A stretch of 64,000 bases of DNA from Astrobacterium formosum (GCA_030848545.1 JAVDCA010000003.1:186001-250000); one strand, 5' to 3'; shown: positions 7,995 to 17,353, counted from the stretch's first letter. Notes: a model not told the origin generated them from the sequence alone. Program-made: numbers and translations.

Positions 7995-8852
7995 ATGACA
8001 CCGGACCGTATCAAAGCTGCCCGCGACCTCATCGCCTTCCACCTGGAGGCGGGCGTCGATATTGCGGTCGGCGACGAGCCGGTCGACCGCTTTGCCGAGC
8101 CGGCCGTGGAACGGCCGCCGCCGGCCGCAAACTCGGCGCCGCGCGAGGCGGCCCGCCGGGAGCGACACGCGCCCGCAACTTTCAGCCGCCCGGGCGCAGC
8201 GGCGGATTTGCCCCCGGCGGCAGGCTCCCAGTCAGCCGCCACTCCGGTGTCGGCCGAGGCCGCCGCCATGGCGGCCCGTCAGGCGGCCCACAGCGCCGCG
8301 ACGCTCGACGACTTGCGCCAGATGCTGACGGGATTCGAGGGCTGCGCATTGCGCAACACGGCGACCCGCCTCGTGTTCGCCGACGGCAATCCAGCCGCGA
8401 AGCTGATGTTCGTCGGCGAGGCGCCCGGCTATGAGGAAGACAAGCAGGGCCTGCCCTTCGTGGGCCGCTCCGGCCAGCTTCTCGACAAGATGCTCGCCGC
8501 CATCGGGCTCGACCGCACCCAGGTCTATATCACCAACATCGTGCCGTGGCGCCCGCCCGGCAACCGCACCCCGACCCCACAGGAAAGCCAGATCTGCCTG
8601 CCGTTCATCCGTCGGCAGATCGAGCTGGTCGATCCGGACCTGCTGATCTGCCTCGGCGGCCCGTCCATGCAGACCCTGCTCGAGGTCAAGGACGGCATCA
8701 TGAAGATGCGCGGCAAGTGGATGCCCTACGCGACCGGCACCCGCGACATCCGCGCCATGGCGACGCTGCACCCCGCCTATCTGCTGCGCAACCCGCTCGC
8801 CAAGCGGCTGGCGTGGCGGGACTTTCTGGCGATCAGGAAGGCGCTGGGGTGA
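7995..8852 (+). CDS. Uracil-DNA glycosylase, family 4-like
   Basis: Base-excision repair enzyme of 285 residues that would remove uracil from DNA. The first ~100 residues are an Ala/Pro-rich low-complexity leader, and the catalytic domain follows. Motif A GEAPG is at 141-145, the following PFVGRSGQLL segment is intact, and the C-terminal motif HPAYLL is at 259-264. Classical family 4 enzymes hold a 4Fe-4S cluster with four cysteines. Here only C117 and C201 are present, while the other two positions are F114 and W185 (in PWRPPGNR). I chose ATG 7995 over the GTG 15 bases upstream. Confidence 0.88.
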   Translation: MTPDRIKAARDLIAFHLEAGVDIAVGDEPVDRFAEPAVERPPPAANSAPREAARRERHAPATFSRPGAAADLPPAAGSQSAATPVSAEAAAMAARQAAHSAATLDDLRQMLTGFEGCALRNTATRLVFADGNPAAKLMFVGEAPGYEEDKQGLPFVGRSGQLLDKMLAAIGLDRTQVYITNIVPWRPPGNRTPTPQESQICLPFIRRQIELVDPDLLICLGGPSMQTLLEVKDGIMKMRGKWMPYATGTRDIRAMATLHPAYLLRNPLAKRLAWRDFLAIRKALG

Positions 8853-8857
8853 AACAT

Positions 8858-9004
8858 CCCCCCCCTGAAAGGGGAGGGTCCGCCCGAAGGGCGGGGGTGG
8901 GGTCAATCGGCATCAGCCGCGAACTCGGCGCAAGTGGAGAGGCCAAGAGCCCCCACCCGGCGCCTTCGGCGCCACCCTCCCCCGCGCAAGAGCGCGGAGG
9001 AGGG
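8858..9004. repeat. GC-rich intergenic inverted-repeat element between convergent genes
   Basis: The left part (CCCCTGAAAGGGGAGGG, then CGCCCGAAGGGCGGGGGTGG) and the right part (CCCCCACCCGGCGCC, then CCCTCCCCCGCGC and GGAGGAGGG) can fold into one long imperfect hairpin with small side hairpins. It separates the glycosylase gene from the convergent permease gene and could end transcription from both sides. The two arms resemble elements common between genes in alphaproteobacteria. Confidence 0.6.
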
Positions 9005-9015
9005 ATCAAGCCGCC

Positions 9016-10338
9016 TCACGTCAGCGCGAACTTGAGCGCGAAGATCAACGCCAGCACGATCACGGCCGGCTTCGCCTCGCTGAACTTGCCGGAAATGATC
9101 TTGGCCCCCGCATAGGTGATGAAGCCGAGCCCGATGCCGGTGGCGATCGAATAGGTGAGCGGCATCGTCACCGCGGCCACAACCGCCGGGCCGAATTCGG
9201 TGATGTCGTCCCAGGTGATCTCGGCCAGGCCTTGCGTCATCACGCAGGCGACGTAGAGAAGCGCGGCCGCCGACGCGTAGGCCGGGACCATGCCGGCGAG
9301 TGGGGCGAAGAACAGCGCCAGGAGGAAGAACACCGCCACGAACGCCGCCGTCAGACCGGTGCGGCCGCCGGCGGAGACGCCGGCCGCGCTTTCGATGTAG
9401 CTCGTGGTCGTCGAGGTGCCGATCATCGAGCCGAACATGGCGGCGAAACTGTCGGAGATCAGCGCCTCCTTCATGCGCGGCAGGTTGCCGTCCTTGTCGA
9501 GCAGTCCGGCGCGGTGGGTCACGCCGATCAGCGTGCCGGCATTGTCGAACACGTCGATGAACAGGAAGGTGAACACGACGACGATGAAGGCGCCCTCGAA
9601 CAGGCGCGAGAAGTCCGGCTTGAACAGGGTCGGGGCGAGCGACGGCGGCAGCGACACGATACCGCCGAACTGGACGATACCGAGGACGAGGCCGATCACG
9701 GTGACGATCAAGATGCCGATCAACGTGCCGCCGAGGACACGGCGGGAGTTGAGGGCGACGATGAGCACGAACCCGAGCAGGCAGAGAACCGCCGGCCACG
9801 CCTTCAGGCTGCCCAGGGTCACCAGCGTGGCCGGATGGGCGACCACGATGCCGGCCTGCTCCAGCGCGATGATGCCGAGAAACAGGCCGACGCCGGCCGC
9901 GATGGCGAGCTTCAGGTTCTTCGGGATGGAATTGATGATGTATTCGCGGATGCGGAAGATCGAGATCAGGAAGAAGATCACGCCCGAGCAGAACACGGCG
10001 GCGAGCGCCTGCTGCCAGGTGAACTTCATGCCGAGCACGACCGAGAAGGCGAAGAAGGCGTTGAGCCCCATGCCGGGGGCGAGCGCGATGGGATAGTTGG
10101 CGTAGAAGGCCATCACCAGGGTCGAGACGGCGGCGGCGATGCAGGTCGCCACGAACACCGCCCCCTTGTCCATGCCGGCATTGGCGAGGATCGTCGGATT
10201 GACGAAGACGATGTAGACCATCGTCAGGAAGGTCGTGACGCCGGCGATGAATTCGGTGCGTATGTCGGTGCCGTTCTCCTTGAGCTTGAAATACTTCTCG
10301 ATGAAGCTATCCGATTGCACCCGCGTCGTGTCCGTCAT
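9016..10338 (-). CDS. NCS2-family purine permease (AzgA/GhxP-like)
   Basis: Inner-membrane nucleobase:proton symporter of 440 residues, probably for hypoxanthine, guanine or adenine. It begins with the AzgA-subfamily sequence FKLKENGTDIRTEFIAGVTTF and has NPTILANAGM, ALAPGMGLNAFFAF and FLFIDVFDNAGTLIGV, the conserved substrate-binding stretches. It has about 12-14 membrane segments. I chose the ATG at 10338 (MTDTTRVQ) preceded by GGGGTGGGA; an upstream extension of 49 codons is not typical of the family. It is divergent from cydA. Confidence 0.9.
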   Translation of the reverse strand: MTDTTRVQSDSFIEKYFKLKENGTDIRTEFIAGVTTFLTMVYIVFVNPTILANAGMDKGAVFVATCIAAAVSTLVMAFYANYPIALAPGMGLNAFFAFSVVLGMKFTWQQALAAVFCSGVIFFLISIFRIREYIINSIPKNLKLAIAAGVGLFLGIIALEQAGIVVAHPATLVTLGSLKAWPAVLCLLGFVLIVALNSRRVLGGTLIGILIVTVIGLVLGIVQFGGIVSLPPSLAPTLFKPDFSRLFEGAFIVVVFTFLFIDVFDNAGTLIGVTHRAGLLDKDGNLPRMKEALISDSFAAMFGSMIGTSTTTSYIESAAGVSAGGRTGLTAAFVAVFFLLALFFAPLAGMVPAYASAAALLYVACVMTQGLAEITWDDITEFGPAVVAAVTMPLTYSIATGIGLGFITYAGAKIISGKFSEAKPAVIVLALIFALKFALT

Positions 10339-10449
10339 GTCCCACCCCCAAAAGTCGCCTACACAACTCTTGATGATAGCGTGCCCTGCGTCACATTTCC
10401 GTAGGTTCGAGCGGGTTTTCCACGGGTGTGGCGGTTTTTTGCGTCGGGC

Positions 10450-10480
10450 CGGAACCTTTTGGGGCCTGAGCGGAACCTTT
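10450..10480 (+). promoter_or_regulatory. Direct repeat in the cydA leader
   Basis: CGGAACCTTT occurs at 10450-10459 and again at 10471-10480, exactly 21 bases (two helical turns) apart and 50-80 bases upstream of the cydA start. The spacing would put two bound regulator units on the same DNA face. No FNR-type TTGAT-N4-ATCAA site was seen, so the regulator is unknown. Confidence 0.4.
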
Positions 10481-10529
10481 GTCACTCGGGCGGCATTCCC
10501 CTGCCATTGCCACGACCCGGAATGGTTCG

Positions 10530-11915
10530 ATGGACCCCGTCCTGCTCGCCCGCCTGCAATTCGCCTTCACGATCGCGTTTCACATCATTTTCCCGAGCTT
10601 CACGATCGGCCTGTCCGCCTATATCGCGACCCTCGAGGTGATGGGCGTGCGCGCCGGCGGCGAGCGCTACCGGCGGCTGTCGCGCTTCTGGACCAAGATC
10701 TTCGCGGTCTCCTTCGCCATGGGGGTGGTGTCGGGAATCGTACTGTCCTACCAGCTCGGCACCAACTGGAGCCGGTTCTCGGCCGCCTTCGGCAACATCA
10801 TCGGCCCGCTGGCCGGCTACGAAGTGCTCACCGCGTTCTTTCTGGAAGCGACTTTCCTGGGCATCCTGCTGTTCGGTGAAGGCCGCGTGCCGCGCTGGCT
10901 GCACGTCTTTTCGGCCATCGCCGTCGCGATCGGCACGGCTTTATCGGCGTTCTGGATCCTGGCCGCCAATTCCTGGATGCACACCCCGGTCGGACACGAA
11001 ATGCGCGACGGCATCGCGTATCCGCTCGACTGGTGGAGTATAGTTTTCAACCCGAGCTTCCCGTACCGGCTCGCCCACATGCTCAATGCCTCGTACCTGA
11101 CCGCCGGGTTCGTGGTGATCGCGGTCGGGGCGCGGCTCATTCTCGCCGGCCGGCACGTCGCCGAGGCGCGCACCATGCTGCGCATGGGCATCGGCCTTGC
11201 CGCCGTCCTGGCACCGCTGCAGCTCTTCATCGGCGACCAGCACGGTCTCAACACGCTGCGCCACCAACCCACCAAAGTCGCCGCCATGGAGGCGCAGTGG
11301 GAAAGCAACCAGCCCGGCGACTTCCACATCTTCGCCTGGCCGGATGAAAAGGCCGAGCGCAACCGGTTGGAAATCTCGATCCCGCGCGGTTCCTCGCTGA
11401 TCCTCACCCATGATCCCGACGGCATCGTTCCCGGCCTCAAGGACGTACCGCCGCAAGACCGGCCGCCGGTCAAGAACGTGTTCTTCGGCTTCCGCATCAT
11501 GCTGGCGGTCGGTTTTTACATGATCGCCGCGGCGCTGTTCGGCGCCTTCCTGATGTGGCGCGGACGCCTGTTCGAGACGCGCTGGTATCTCCACGTCGTC
11601 GCCAATACCTGGTGGACCGGCTTCGTCGCCGTCATTGCGGGCTGGGTCGTCACCGAAAGCGGCCGCCAACCATGGCTGGTGCAGGGCCTGCAACGCACCG
11701 CCGACGGCGTGTCACCGGTGGTCGGCTCGACCGTCGCATCGACCCTGGCGCTGTTCGTTCTCGTCTACGGCATCGTGTTCGCGACCGGCATCTACGTCAT
11801 CAACCAGCTGATCGAACGCGGCATGACGGCGGGTACCGCATCGGCGAGCACGGCGCCGCCGAACCGGCCGTTGTCGGCCACGCAAGCCCTGACCGACGAC
11901 CGGCACGGCACCTGA
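10530..11915 (+). CDS. cydA: Cytochrome bd-type quinol oxidase subunit I (CIO type)
   Basis: Heme-bearing subunit of 461 residues of a bd-family terminal oxidase that oxidises quinol and reduces oxygen to water in the inner membrane. Visible ligands are H18, H183 and M324 (heme iron), with E98 and E106 in GYEVLTAFFLEATFLG, and the family motif GRQPW at 378-382. The loop between residues about 240 and 315 is short, as in cyanide-insensitive (CIO) oxidases rather than the long-Q-loop E. coli form. The start at 10530 gives MDPVLLARLQFAFT, aligning H18 with the family. cydB follows after 17 bases. Confidence 0.93.
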   Translation: MDPVLLARLQFAFTIAFHIIFPSFTIGLSAYIATLEVMGVRAGGERYRRLSRFWTKIFAVSFAMGVVSGIVLSYQLGTNWSRFSAAFGNIIGPLAGYEVLTAFFLEATFLGILLFGEGRVPRWLHVFSAIAVAIGTALSAFWILAANSWMHTPVGHEMRDGIAYPLDWWSIVFNPSFPYRLAHMLNASYLTAGFVVIAVGARLILAGRHVAEARTMLRMGIGLAAVLAPLQLFIGDQHGLNTLRHQPTKVAAMEAQWESNQPGDFHIFAWPDEKAERNRLEISIPRGSSLILTHDPDGIVPGLKDVPPQDRPPVKNVFFGFRIMLAVGFYMIAAALFGAFLMWRGRLFETRWYLHVVANTWWTGFVAVIAGWVVTESGRQPWLVQGLQRTADGVSPVVGSTVASTLALFVLVYGIVFATGIYVINQLIERGMTAGTASASTAPPNRPLSATQALTDDRHGT

Positions 11916-11932
11916 ACCCGAGGAGCGCCGTC

Positions 11933-12940
11933 ATGGACAATATGGACTGGTGGCTTCCGGTGATCTGGGCCGGCCTGATCGGGGTCTCGGTCGCCCTTTA
12001 CGTGATCCTCGACGGCTTCGATCTCGGCACCGGCATCCTGTTTCCCTTCGCGGAGGACCACGAACGCGACCAGATGATGCGCTCCATCGCGCCGTTCTGG
12101 GACGGCAACGAGACCTGGCTGGTGATGGGCGGGGTCGGCCTCCTGGTCGCCTTCCCGCTCGCCTATGCGATCATCATGCCGGCGCTCTACCTGCCGGTCA
12201 TCATCATGCTGCTGGCGCTGGTGTTCCGCGGCGTCGCCTTCGAATTCCGTTCGCTTGCCCGCCGCACCGGGTTCTGGAGCGCCGCCTTCGCGGGCGGCTC
12301 GACGGTGGCGGCCTTCTCCCAAGGGGTCATTCTCGGCGGTCTCGTGCAGGGCATCCACGTGGAGAACCGCGCCTTCGCGGGCGGCTCGTTCGACTGGGCG
12401 ACGCCGTTCGCCTTGCTGTGCGGTTTCGCCGTCGTCTCGGGTTACGCGCTCCTCGGTGCCACCTGGCTGATCATGAAGACCGAAGGCGAGATCGCGGCGC
12501 GTGCCCGCCGCCACGCCAAGCTCCTGCTCGCGCTCGTCATCGCGTTCATGGCGGCGGTGAGCCTGTGGACGCCGCTCGCCTTCCCGGCGGTCGCAGAGCG
12601 TTGGTTCACCTCGTCCAACCTTGTCTTCTTGTGGCCAATACCGCTCGTGACCGCCCTTGCGGCCGTGCTCGCCTGGCGCTGGATCGAACAGGGCCAGGAG
12701 GTCAGTCCGTTCATCGCGGTGATCGTTTTATTCCTGCTCGGCTATCTCGGACTGGTGATTTCGACTTTTCCGTATCTGGTGCCGCGCACCCTCACCATCT
12801 GGGACACCGCTGCCGCACCGGCGAGCCAGATATTCATCCTGATCGGCACCGCCATCATGCTGCCGCTCATTCTCGGCTACACGGTGATGATCTACTGGGT
12901 GTTCCGCGGCAAGGTGCGCCATGGCGAGAGCTATCATTGA
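11933..12940 (+). CDS. cydB: Cytochrome bd-type quinol oxidase subunit II
   Basis: Partner membrane subunit of 335 residues. It begins WWLPVIWAGLIGVSVALYVI and carries the family stretch DGFDLGTGILFPF and, further on, WDGNETWLVMGG. Nine hydrophobic segments are apparent. AGGAG at 11921-11925 precedes the ATG by 7 bases, and the gap to cydA is 17 bases, so the two are one operon. No small CydX-like subunit follows; a palindromic repeat begins 11 bases after the stop. Confidence 0.93.
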   Translation: MDNMDWWLPVIWAGLIGVSVALYVILDGFDLGTGILFPFAEDHERDQMMRSIAPFWDGNETWLVMGGVGLLVAFPLAYAIIMPALYLPVIIMLLALVFRGVAFEFRSLARRTGFWSAAFAGGSTVAAFSQGVILGGLVQGIHVENRAFAGGSFDWATPFALLCGFAVVSGYALLGATWLIMKTEGEIAARARRHAKLLLALVIAFMAAVSLWTPLAFPAVAERWFTSSNLVFLWPIPLVTALAAVLAWRWIEQGQEVSPFIAVIVLFLLGYLGLVISTFPYLVPRTLTIWDTAAAPASQIFILIGTAIMLPLILGYTVMIYWVFRGKVRHGESYH

Positions 12941-12950
12941 GAGGCAACCT

Positions 12951-13105
12951 CGTCATTGCGAGGAGGCGAAGCCGACGAAGCAATCCAGCTCTTTGCCTTG
13001 CAGCCGCTGGATTGCTTCGCGGAGCCTGTCATCGGGCCGGCTCTTACGCGCGTTAACGCGCGTCTACGACGCGCTATGGGCCGGACCCGCTGGCTCGCAA
13101 TGACG
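12951..13105. repeat. Dispersed palindromic repeat, copy C
   Basis: Begins CGTCATTGCGAGGAGGCGAAG with GAAGCAATCCAG and ends CTGGATTGCTTCG through CTCGCAATGACG. The middle is longer than in other copies and contains the palindrome GCGCGTTAACGCGC. It lies between convergent cydB and the glycosyltransferase gene and may end both transcripts. Confidence 0.75.
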
Positions 13106-13110
13106 AAACG

Positions 13111-14631
13111 CTACGGCGCGGCGCGCGGGCGGATCATGCCCCAGCCGATGCGGGTCAGCGGCAGCCGCCCCTGGATGGCGCGATCGAAGGCACGCGGAAG
13201 CTCCGGCACGATGTCGGGAAAGCGTGCGCGAATTTCGGGCGGCGGCGCGCCGGCGGTGTCGGAGGCGGTCCACAGGACGACGGCGCCGTTGGCGAGGATG
13301 TCGGCTTCGGTGACCCAGGGCGTGCGATCGGGACGCAGATAATCGTAGACGCTCGGGCGTGACGGCGCGCCGACCGCCACCACGGCGGCAAGCTGCGGCT
13401 CGCCGGCGACGATCGCGAGCGGCCGGCCGGTGCGCCGCTCGAAGCTCTCGGCGAAGAATTGCCCCATGTCGGCTGCCGGCATCGCCACTTTCAGTTCGAC
13501 ACCCGCCACCCATGGCAGCGTCACGATGGCGGCGATCATGGCCGCGGGCGGCAGCAGCAGGAGCAGCGCCCACGCGAATCCGACGATGCGCTGGCGATGA
13601 ACGGCGATGATCGGACCGGCCGCAACCACGGTCGCGAGCCCGGACATCATCAGGTGCGGAGCCAGCGCGCCGACCGAGACGCGCTCGCCGGCGAGGACCG
13701 CAACGAGGGTTGCGACGAGCGCCGGAATGGTCGCCACCAGATAGACCAGGCGGCGGGCGAACGGCCCGATGGCGCCGCGCACGAAACGCGGGGCCGTGTC
13801 GGGCTTGCGCATCCACCATCCGGCGGACAGCACCACCAGCACGACAAGGCCCGCATGGGCGAGAACCAACAGGGCGAGCATGCGCAGCCAGCGGCTGGCA
13901 TCGGCCGTCGGATCGATGTCGCGCCACCGGCGCAGAAGCGCAGACCCGAGACCTTCGCCGCCGCCCGCGTCGAGCCAGATGATGTGCGGCAGAAGCGTGA
14001 CGATGACGACGATGCCGGCCATCCACGGCTCGACCGTCCTGAGCGTCGCCCGTCCGCGTGCGGAGGCGACGAGGATGGCCAACAGCACGGCGATGAGGAT
14101 CAGGCCCGCATAGGTGGTGAGGAGCAGCAGCCCGATGGTGACCGCGAGCAGAAACCAATTGGAGCGCCGGCCTTCGCCGACGGCACGCCAGAAATGCAGC
14201 ACCATCAGCGCGACGAGCGGCATCGCCATGACCGATGGGCCGAATTCGGGCGTCGGCAGCGTCATCGCCGAGACGCCGATCATCAGCGCGACGGCGATCA
14301 CGGCGTGATGGATGCCGACCACCGCGCGCGCGAGCGAGAACACCGCCCAATAGGCGAGAGCAACGCAGGTCTGCGCCAGGAGATAGACGCCGGGCATGCC
14401 GGCGATCCGGAAGGCGATCTCGGCCATCCAGTAGGCGAGCGGCGGCCCCCGCCAGGTGCCGAGCTGGAATTCATGCCCCAGCGCCAGGACGTCGGCGAGT
14501 TCGCCGGGCGGCGCCGAATAGAACAACGACGGCAGCAGCCACCACACGAACGCCTGCGCCAGCGTCGCGAACCAGAAGGTCGCGCGCGGCCGCGAACGCA
14601 GGAGTTCGATGAACAGGGAAACGTGCAGCAT
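13111..14631 (-). CDS. GT39-family (ArnT/PMT-like) membrane glycosyltransferase
   Basis: Polytopic inner-membrane protein of 506 residues. The N-terminal periplasmic-loop sequence GELADVLALGHEFQLGTWRG followed by PPLAYWM resembles the first loop of dolichyl- or undecaprenyl-phosphate-sugar-dependent transferases, where an acidic residue is catalytic. About ten membrane segments follow and then a soluble C-terminal region (about 360-506). Such enzymes move a sugar from a lipid carrier to lipid A or another envelope acceptor; the sugar and acceptor are unknown. Flanked by palindromic repeats on both sides. Confidence 0.75.
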   Translation of the reverse strand: MLHVSLFIELLRSRPRATFWFATLAQAFVWWLLPSLFYSAPPGELADVLALGHEFQLGTWRGPPLAYWMAEIAFRIAGMPGVYLLAQTCVALAYWAVFSLARAVVGIHHAVIAVALMIGVSAMTLPTPEFGPSVMAMPLVALMVLHFWRAVGEGRRSNWFLLAVTIGLLLLTTYAGLILIAVLLAILVASARGRATLRTVEPWMAGIVVIVTLLPHIIWLDAGGGEGLGSALLRRWRDIDPTADASRWLRMLALLVLAHAGLVVLVVLSAGWWMRKPDTAPRFVRGAIGPFARRLVYLVATIPALVATLVAVLAGERVSVGALAPHLMMSGLATVVAAGPIIAVHRQRIVGFAWALLLLLPPAAMIAAIVTLPWVAGVELKVAMPAADMGQFFAESFERRTGRPLAIVAGEPQLAAVVAVGAPSRPSVYDYLRPDRTPWVTEADILANGAVVLWTASDTAGAPPPEIRARFPDIVPELPRAFDRAIQGRLPLTRIGWGMIRPRAAP

Positions 14632-14731
14632 TGCTCGAAAAACGCGGCGCAGACGGCGATTGCGGAAAACTCATACCAGCGGCATTGGGTAGCGATTGGG
14701 ATCGCCCGAAGGATTGGGGTCGCCCGAAGTC

Positions 14732-14831
14732 CGTCATTGCGAGCCGCAGGCGAAGCAATCCAGGATTCGCACGGCCAAGAGTCGCACGGCTGACGCTGGA
14801 TTACTTCGTCGCTTCGCTCCTCGCAATGACG
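14732..14831. repeat. Dispersed palindromic repeat, copy D
   Basis: Starts CGTCATTGCGAGCCGCAGGCG with GAAGCAATCCAG and ends CTGGATTACTTCGTCGC then CTCCTCGCAATGACG. It lies between rnhB and the glycosyltransferase gene, both on the minus strand. Confidence 0.75.
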
Positions 14832-14936
14832 AGCCGCGATCGACGCATTGGTATTACGCGCTCGCGGCGTCTGCGGCAATGGCGGCGGCCCGCTCGCGAG
14901 AGTCGGCGTTCCCCTTGGGCAGCGGAGATAACGCCG

Positions 14937-15668
14937 CTAAATCAGCTCGTCCTTGCCGGCGCCGTGCGCATCGGCAGGCTCGGCCGCAGCGGCCCCATAG
15001 GCGGCGGCGACGGGCGCGAAGGAACGACGGTGGTGCACGGTCGGACCGAGTTTCGTGAGAGCACGGAAATGCTCCGGCACGCTGTAGCCCATGTGACGCT
15101 CGAACCCGTAGCCCGGATGGGCGGCACCCACCTGAACCATGAGGCGGTCACGCACCACCTTGGCGACGATTGAAGCGGCGGCGACCGAAAGGACAAGCGC
15201 GTCGCCGGACACGACCGCCTCGCAATCGCAGCCGCAGTCGATCTTGTCGATGCCGTCCACGAAGACGAGCCGGGGACGCACCGGCAAGGCGGCGACGGCA
15301 CGCGAGAGCGCCCACAACGATGCCTGGCGGATATTGTCGCGGTCGATGCGGGCGCGCGAGCCGAACGCGACCGCGACCTCCGCGTCGGCGCAGATGCGGG
15401 CGTAGAGCTTTTCCCGCTCGGCGGCATTGAGCTTCTTGGAATCGTCGAGCCCGCGCGGGATGCGCTTGGGATCGAGCACGACCGCAGCCGCCACCACCGG
15501 TCCGGCGAGCGGCCCGCGGCCGGCTTCGTCGCAGCCGGCGACTGGCCAGATACCGCGCTTGAGCGCGGCGCGCTCGCGCCGAAAGCTCGGACGCACCGGC
15601 GCCTCGCCGAACGGCAAGCGGGGATTGGACCCCGCTTTGCTCTTTTCCATGCGACTCATGGGCGGCAT
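14937..15668 (-). CDS. rnhB: Ribonuclease HII
   Basis: Cuts the RNA strand of RNA-DNA hybrids and removes single ribonucleotides misinserted in DNA. The 243-residue protein has the signature [19 protein letters not shown], with catalytic D47 and E48, D138 in LVFVDGID and D174 in [10 protein letters not shown]. The N-terminal ~40 residues and a short Ala-rich tail extend beyond the core. Methionines 4 and 7 are alternative starts. In many alphaproteobacteria rnhB is near ccrM, which here lies 6 kb away. Confidence 0.93.
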   Translation of the reverse strand: MPPMSRMEKSKAGSNPRLPFGEAPVRPSFRRERAALKRGIWPVAGCDEAGRGPLAGPVVAAAVVLDPKRIPRGLDDSKKLNAAEREKLYARICADAEVAVAFGSRARIDRDNIRQASLWALSRAVAALPVRPRLVFVDGIDKIDCGCDCEAVVSGDALVLSVAAASIVAKVVRDRLMVQVGAAHPGYGFERHMGYSVPEHFRALTKLGPTVHHRRSFAPVAAAYGAAAAEPADAHGAGKDELI

Positions 15669-15717
15669 GATGCCCGCCCGGGCGCCGGAAGCAACTGTCG
15701 ACTGAGAGCCGAGTGAA

Positions 15718-16155
15718 CTATTCGGGTACGTCGAGCCGGCCGTCCGGTGCGACCGTGAGGCCCGGCGCCGTCACCGCTTCCCAGACATGACCGTCGGGAT
15801 CGCAAAAATAGCCCGCATAGCCGCCATACTCGGTTGCCTGTGCGGGCTTGATCACGCGCGCGCCGGCGGCCGCGGCCTGCGCCAGCGCCGCGTCGACATC
15901 GGCCCGGGAGTTGCAATTCCACGCCAGCACGATGCCCCGAAAAGCAGCTGGCCGCGGCGCCTCCGCAAGCCCGGCCTCGGCGGCAAGCTTGTCCCAGGGG
16001 TAAAGAGCGATCACGCTGGCGCCGGTTTCGAAGAACGCCACTTCCTCGCCGGTCGCCCGCAGCCGCCTTGCAAATCCCAAGCGTTCATAGAACGCCGCCG
16101 CGGCGCCCACCTGGGCGACTCCCAGCGTGATCACCGTGAAGCGGGCCTCGGGCAT
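15718..16155 (-). CDS. VOC (glyoxalase/dioxygenase fold) family protein
   Basis: Small 145-residue protein with two beta-alpha-beta-beta-beta halves: [20 protein letters not shown] (6-25) and, in the second half, [18 protein letters not shown] followed by [18 protein letters not shown]. The last segment holds a glutamate in the place of a metal ligand. The family includes glyoxalases, dioxygenases and resistance proteins, so no specific reaction can be named. It is 30 bases downstream of the radical SAM gene and on the same strand, so co-transcription is possible. Confidence 0.75.
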   Translation of the reverse strand: MPEARFTVITLGVAQVGAAAAFYERLGFARRLRATGEEVAFFETGASVIALYPWDKLAAEAGLAEAPRPAAFRGIVLAWNCNSRADVDAALAQAAAAGARVIKPAQATEYGGYAGYFCDPDGHVWEAVTAPGLTVAPDGRLDVPE

Positions 16156-16185
16156 CGCATACCTCGTGATCGTGGGGCGCAGGGA

Positions 16186-17334
16186 TCAGAACAGGCTGAG
16201 TTGCACCGGCCGCGGCCGTGGCGATGCAAAATGTTCGGTCGTCAGCTTGGCCTTGCGCAAATTGAGGCCGAGCCGTTCGCATGCGGTCTCGAAGCGGCGG
16301 CCGATCATCCACGCATAGGGGCCGGAGCCGGTCATGCGCTTGCCGAAGGTGGAATCGTAGTCATTGCCGCCCCGCATCTGCCGCACCAGCGACATCACGT
16401 GGCGGAATCGATCGGGGAAATGCTCCACCAGCCATTCGCGGAACAGATCGCGTACCTCCAGGGGCAGGCGCAGCAGCACGTAGCCGGCGCCCTGCACGCC
16501 CGCCGCCGCAGCAGCGTCGAGAATGCGCTCCATGTCGGGATCGTTGATGGCGGGAATCACCGGCGCCACCATGACGCTGGTCGGGATCTTGGCGGCGGCG
16601 AGTTCCTTCAGGGCCTCGAGACGACGGGCCGGCGTTGCCGCCCGCGGCTCCATGATGCGCGCCAGCTTCGGATCGAGCGTCGTCACCGAAATCGCCACCT
16701 TGGCGAGATTCTTGCGCGCCATGCGCGACAGGATGTCGATATCGCGCAGTATCAGCGTCGACTTGGTGACGATGCCGACCGGATGGCCGGCCTTTTCCAG
16801 GACGAGGAGGATGCGGCGCATCAATTCATACTGCTTCTCGATCGGCTGGTAGGGATCGGTGTTGGTGCCGATCGCAATGGTCTTCGGCCGGTAGTTGGGC
16901 GCCGAGAGTTCGCGCTCGAGCATTTCCGGCGCGTCCGGCTTCATGAACAGTTTCGACTCGAAGTCGAGCCCGGCGGAAAGCCCCAAATAGGCGTGCGTCG
17001 GACGGGCGAAGCAATAGATGCAACCGTGTTCGCAGCCCCGGTACGGATTGATGGAACGATCGAACGAGATGTCGGGCGAATCGTTGCGGGTGATGATCTT
17101 GCGGGCGGTATCGATGCCGACCGTGGTCTTGAAGGGCGGCAGTTCTTCCAGGCTCTGCCAGCCGTCGTCGAGGACGATACGGGCCTGTGGCTCGAACCGT
17201 CCCGAGGTGTTGGAGACAGCGCCGCGGCCACGGCGACGCGCCCGCTCGACTCCCGGGGCAAGTCCGGTCTCGTCCGCCGTTCCCGAAAGAAGCGGCGCCG
17301 GCGCGGGTTTTCTGACGGCAGAGGATCGAGCCAT
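16186..17334 (-). CDS. PA0069-family radical SAM protein with C-terminal clamp-binding motif
   Basis: A 382-residue protein of the SplB-related COG1533/PA0069 group. The radical SAM cluster cysteines are C101, C105 and C108 in GCEHGCIYCFARP, with the preceding NPYRG typical of this group. TIM-barrel segments follow. The chain ends PVQLSLF; QL-S/D-LF is the consensus that binds the beta sliding clamp of DNA polymerase. The promoter carries an alphaproteobacterial LexA box (17359-17373). I infer a DNA-damage role; the substrate is unknown. Clamp binding and SOS control are predictions from motifs only. Confidence 0.88.
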   Translation of the reverse strand: MARSSAVRKPAPAPLLSGTADETGLAPGVERARRRGRGAVSNTSGRFEPQARIVLDDGWQSLEELPPFKTTVGIDTARKIITRNDSPDISFDRSINPYRGCEHGCIYCFARPTHAYLGLSAGLDFESKLFMKPDAPEMLERELSAPNYRPKTIAIGTNTDPYQPIEKQYELMRRILLVLEKAGHPVGIVTKSTLILRDIDILSRMARKNLAKVAISVTTLDPKLARIMEPRAATPARRLEALKELAAAKIPTSVMVAPVIPAINDPDMERILDAAAAAGVQGAGYVLLRLPLEVRDLFREWLVEHFPDRFRHVMSLVRQMRGGNDYDSTFGKRMTGSGPYAWMIGRRFETACERLGLNLRKAKLTTEHFASPRPRPVQLSLF

Positions 17335-17353
17335 GGGCGAAGACTACCTCGGA

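Noticed and set aside
9232..10404. 390-codon plus-strand frame
   Set aside because: It is antisense to the NCS2 permease and extremely rich in charged residues, typical of the complement of membrane-protein codons.
10339..10449. Possible purine riboswitch ahead of the NCS2 permease
   Set aside because: No three-way junction with the conserved purine-aptamer loops can be drawn from the short GC-rich leader.
12941..12950. Small CydX-like subunit after cydB
   Set aside because: The repeat copy starts 11 bases after the cydB stop and no short hydrophobic frame is present.
13060..13110. GCGCGTTAACGCGC palindrome in repeat copy C as an operator
   Set aside because: It lies inside a repeat between convergent genes, where there is no promoter to control.
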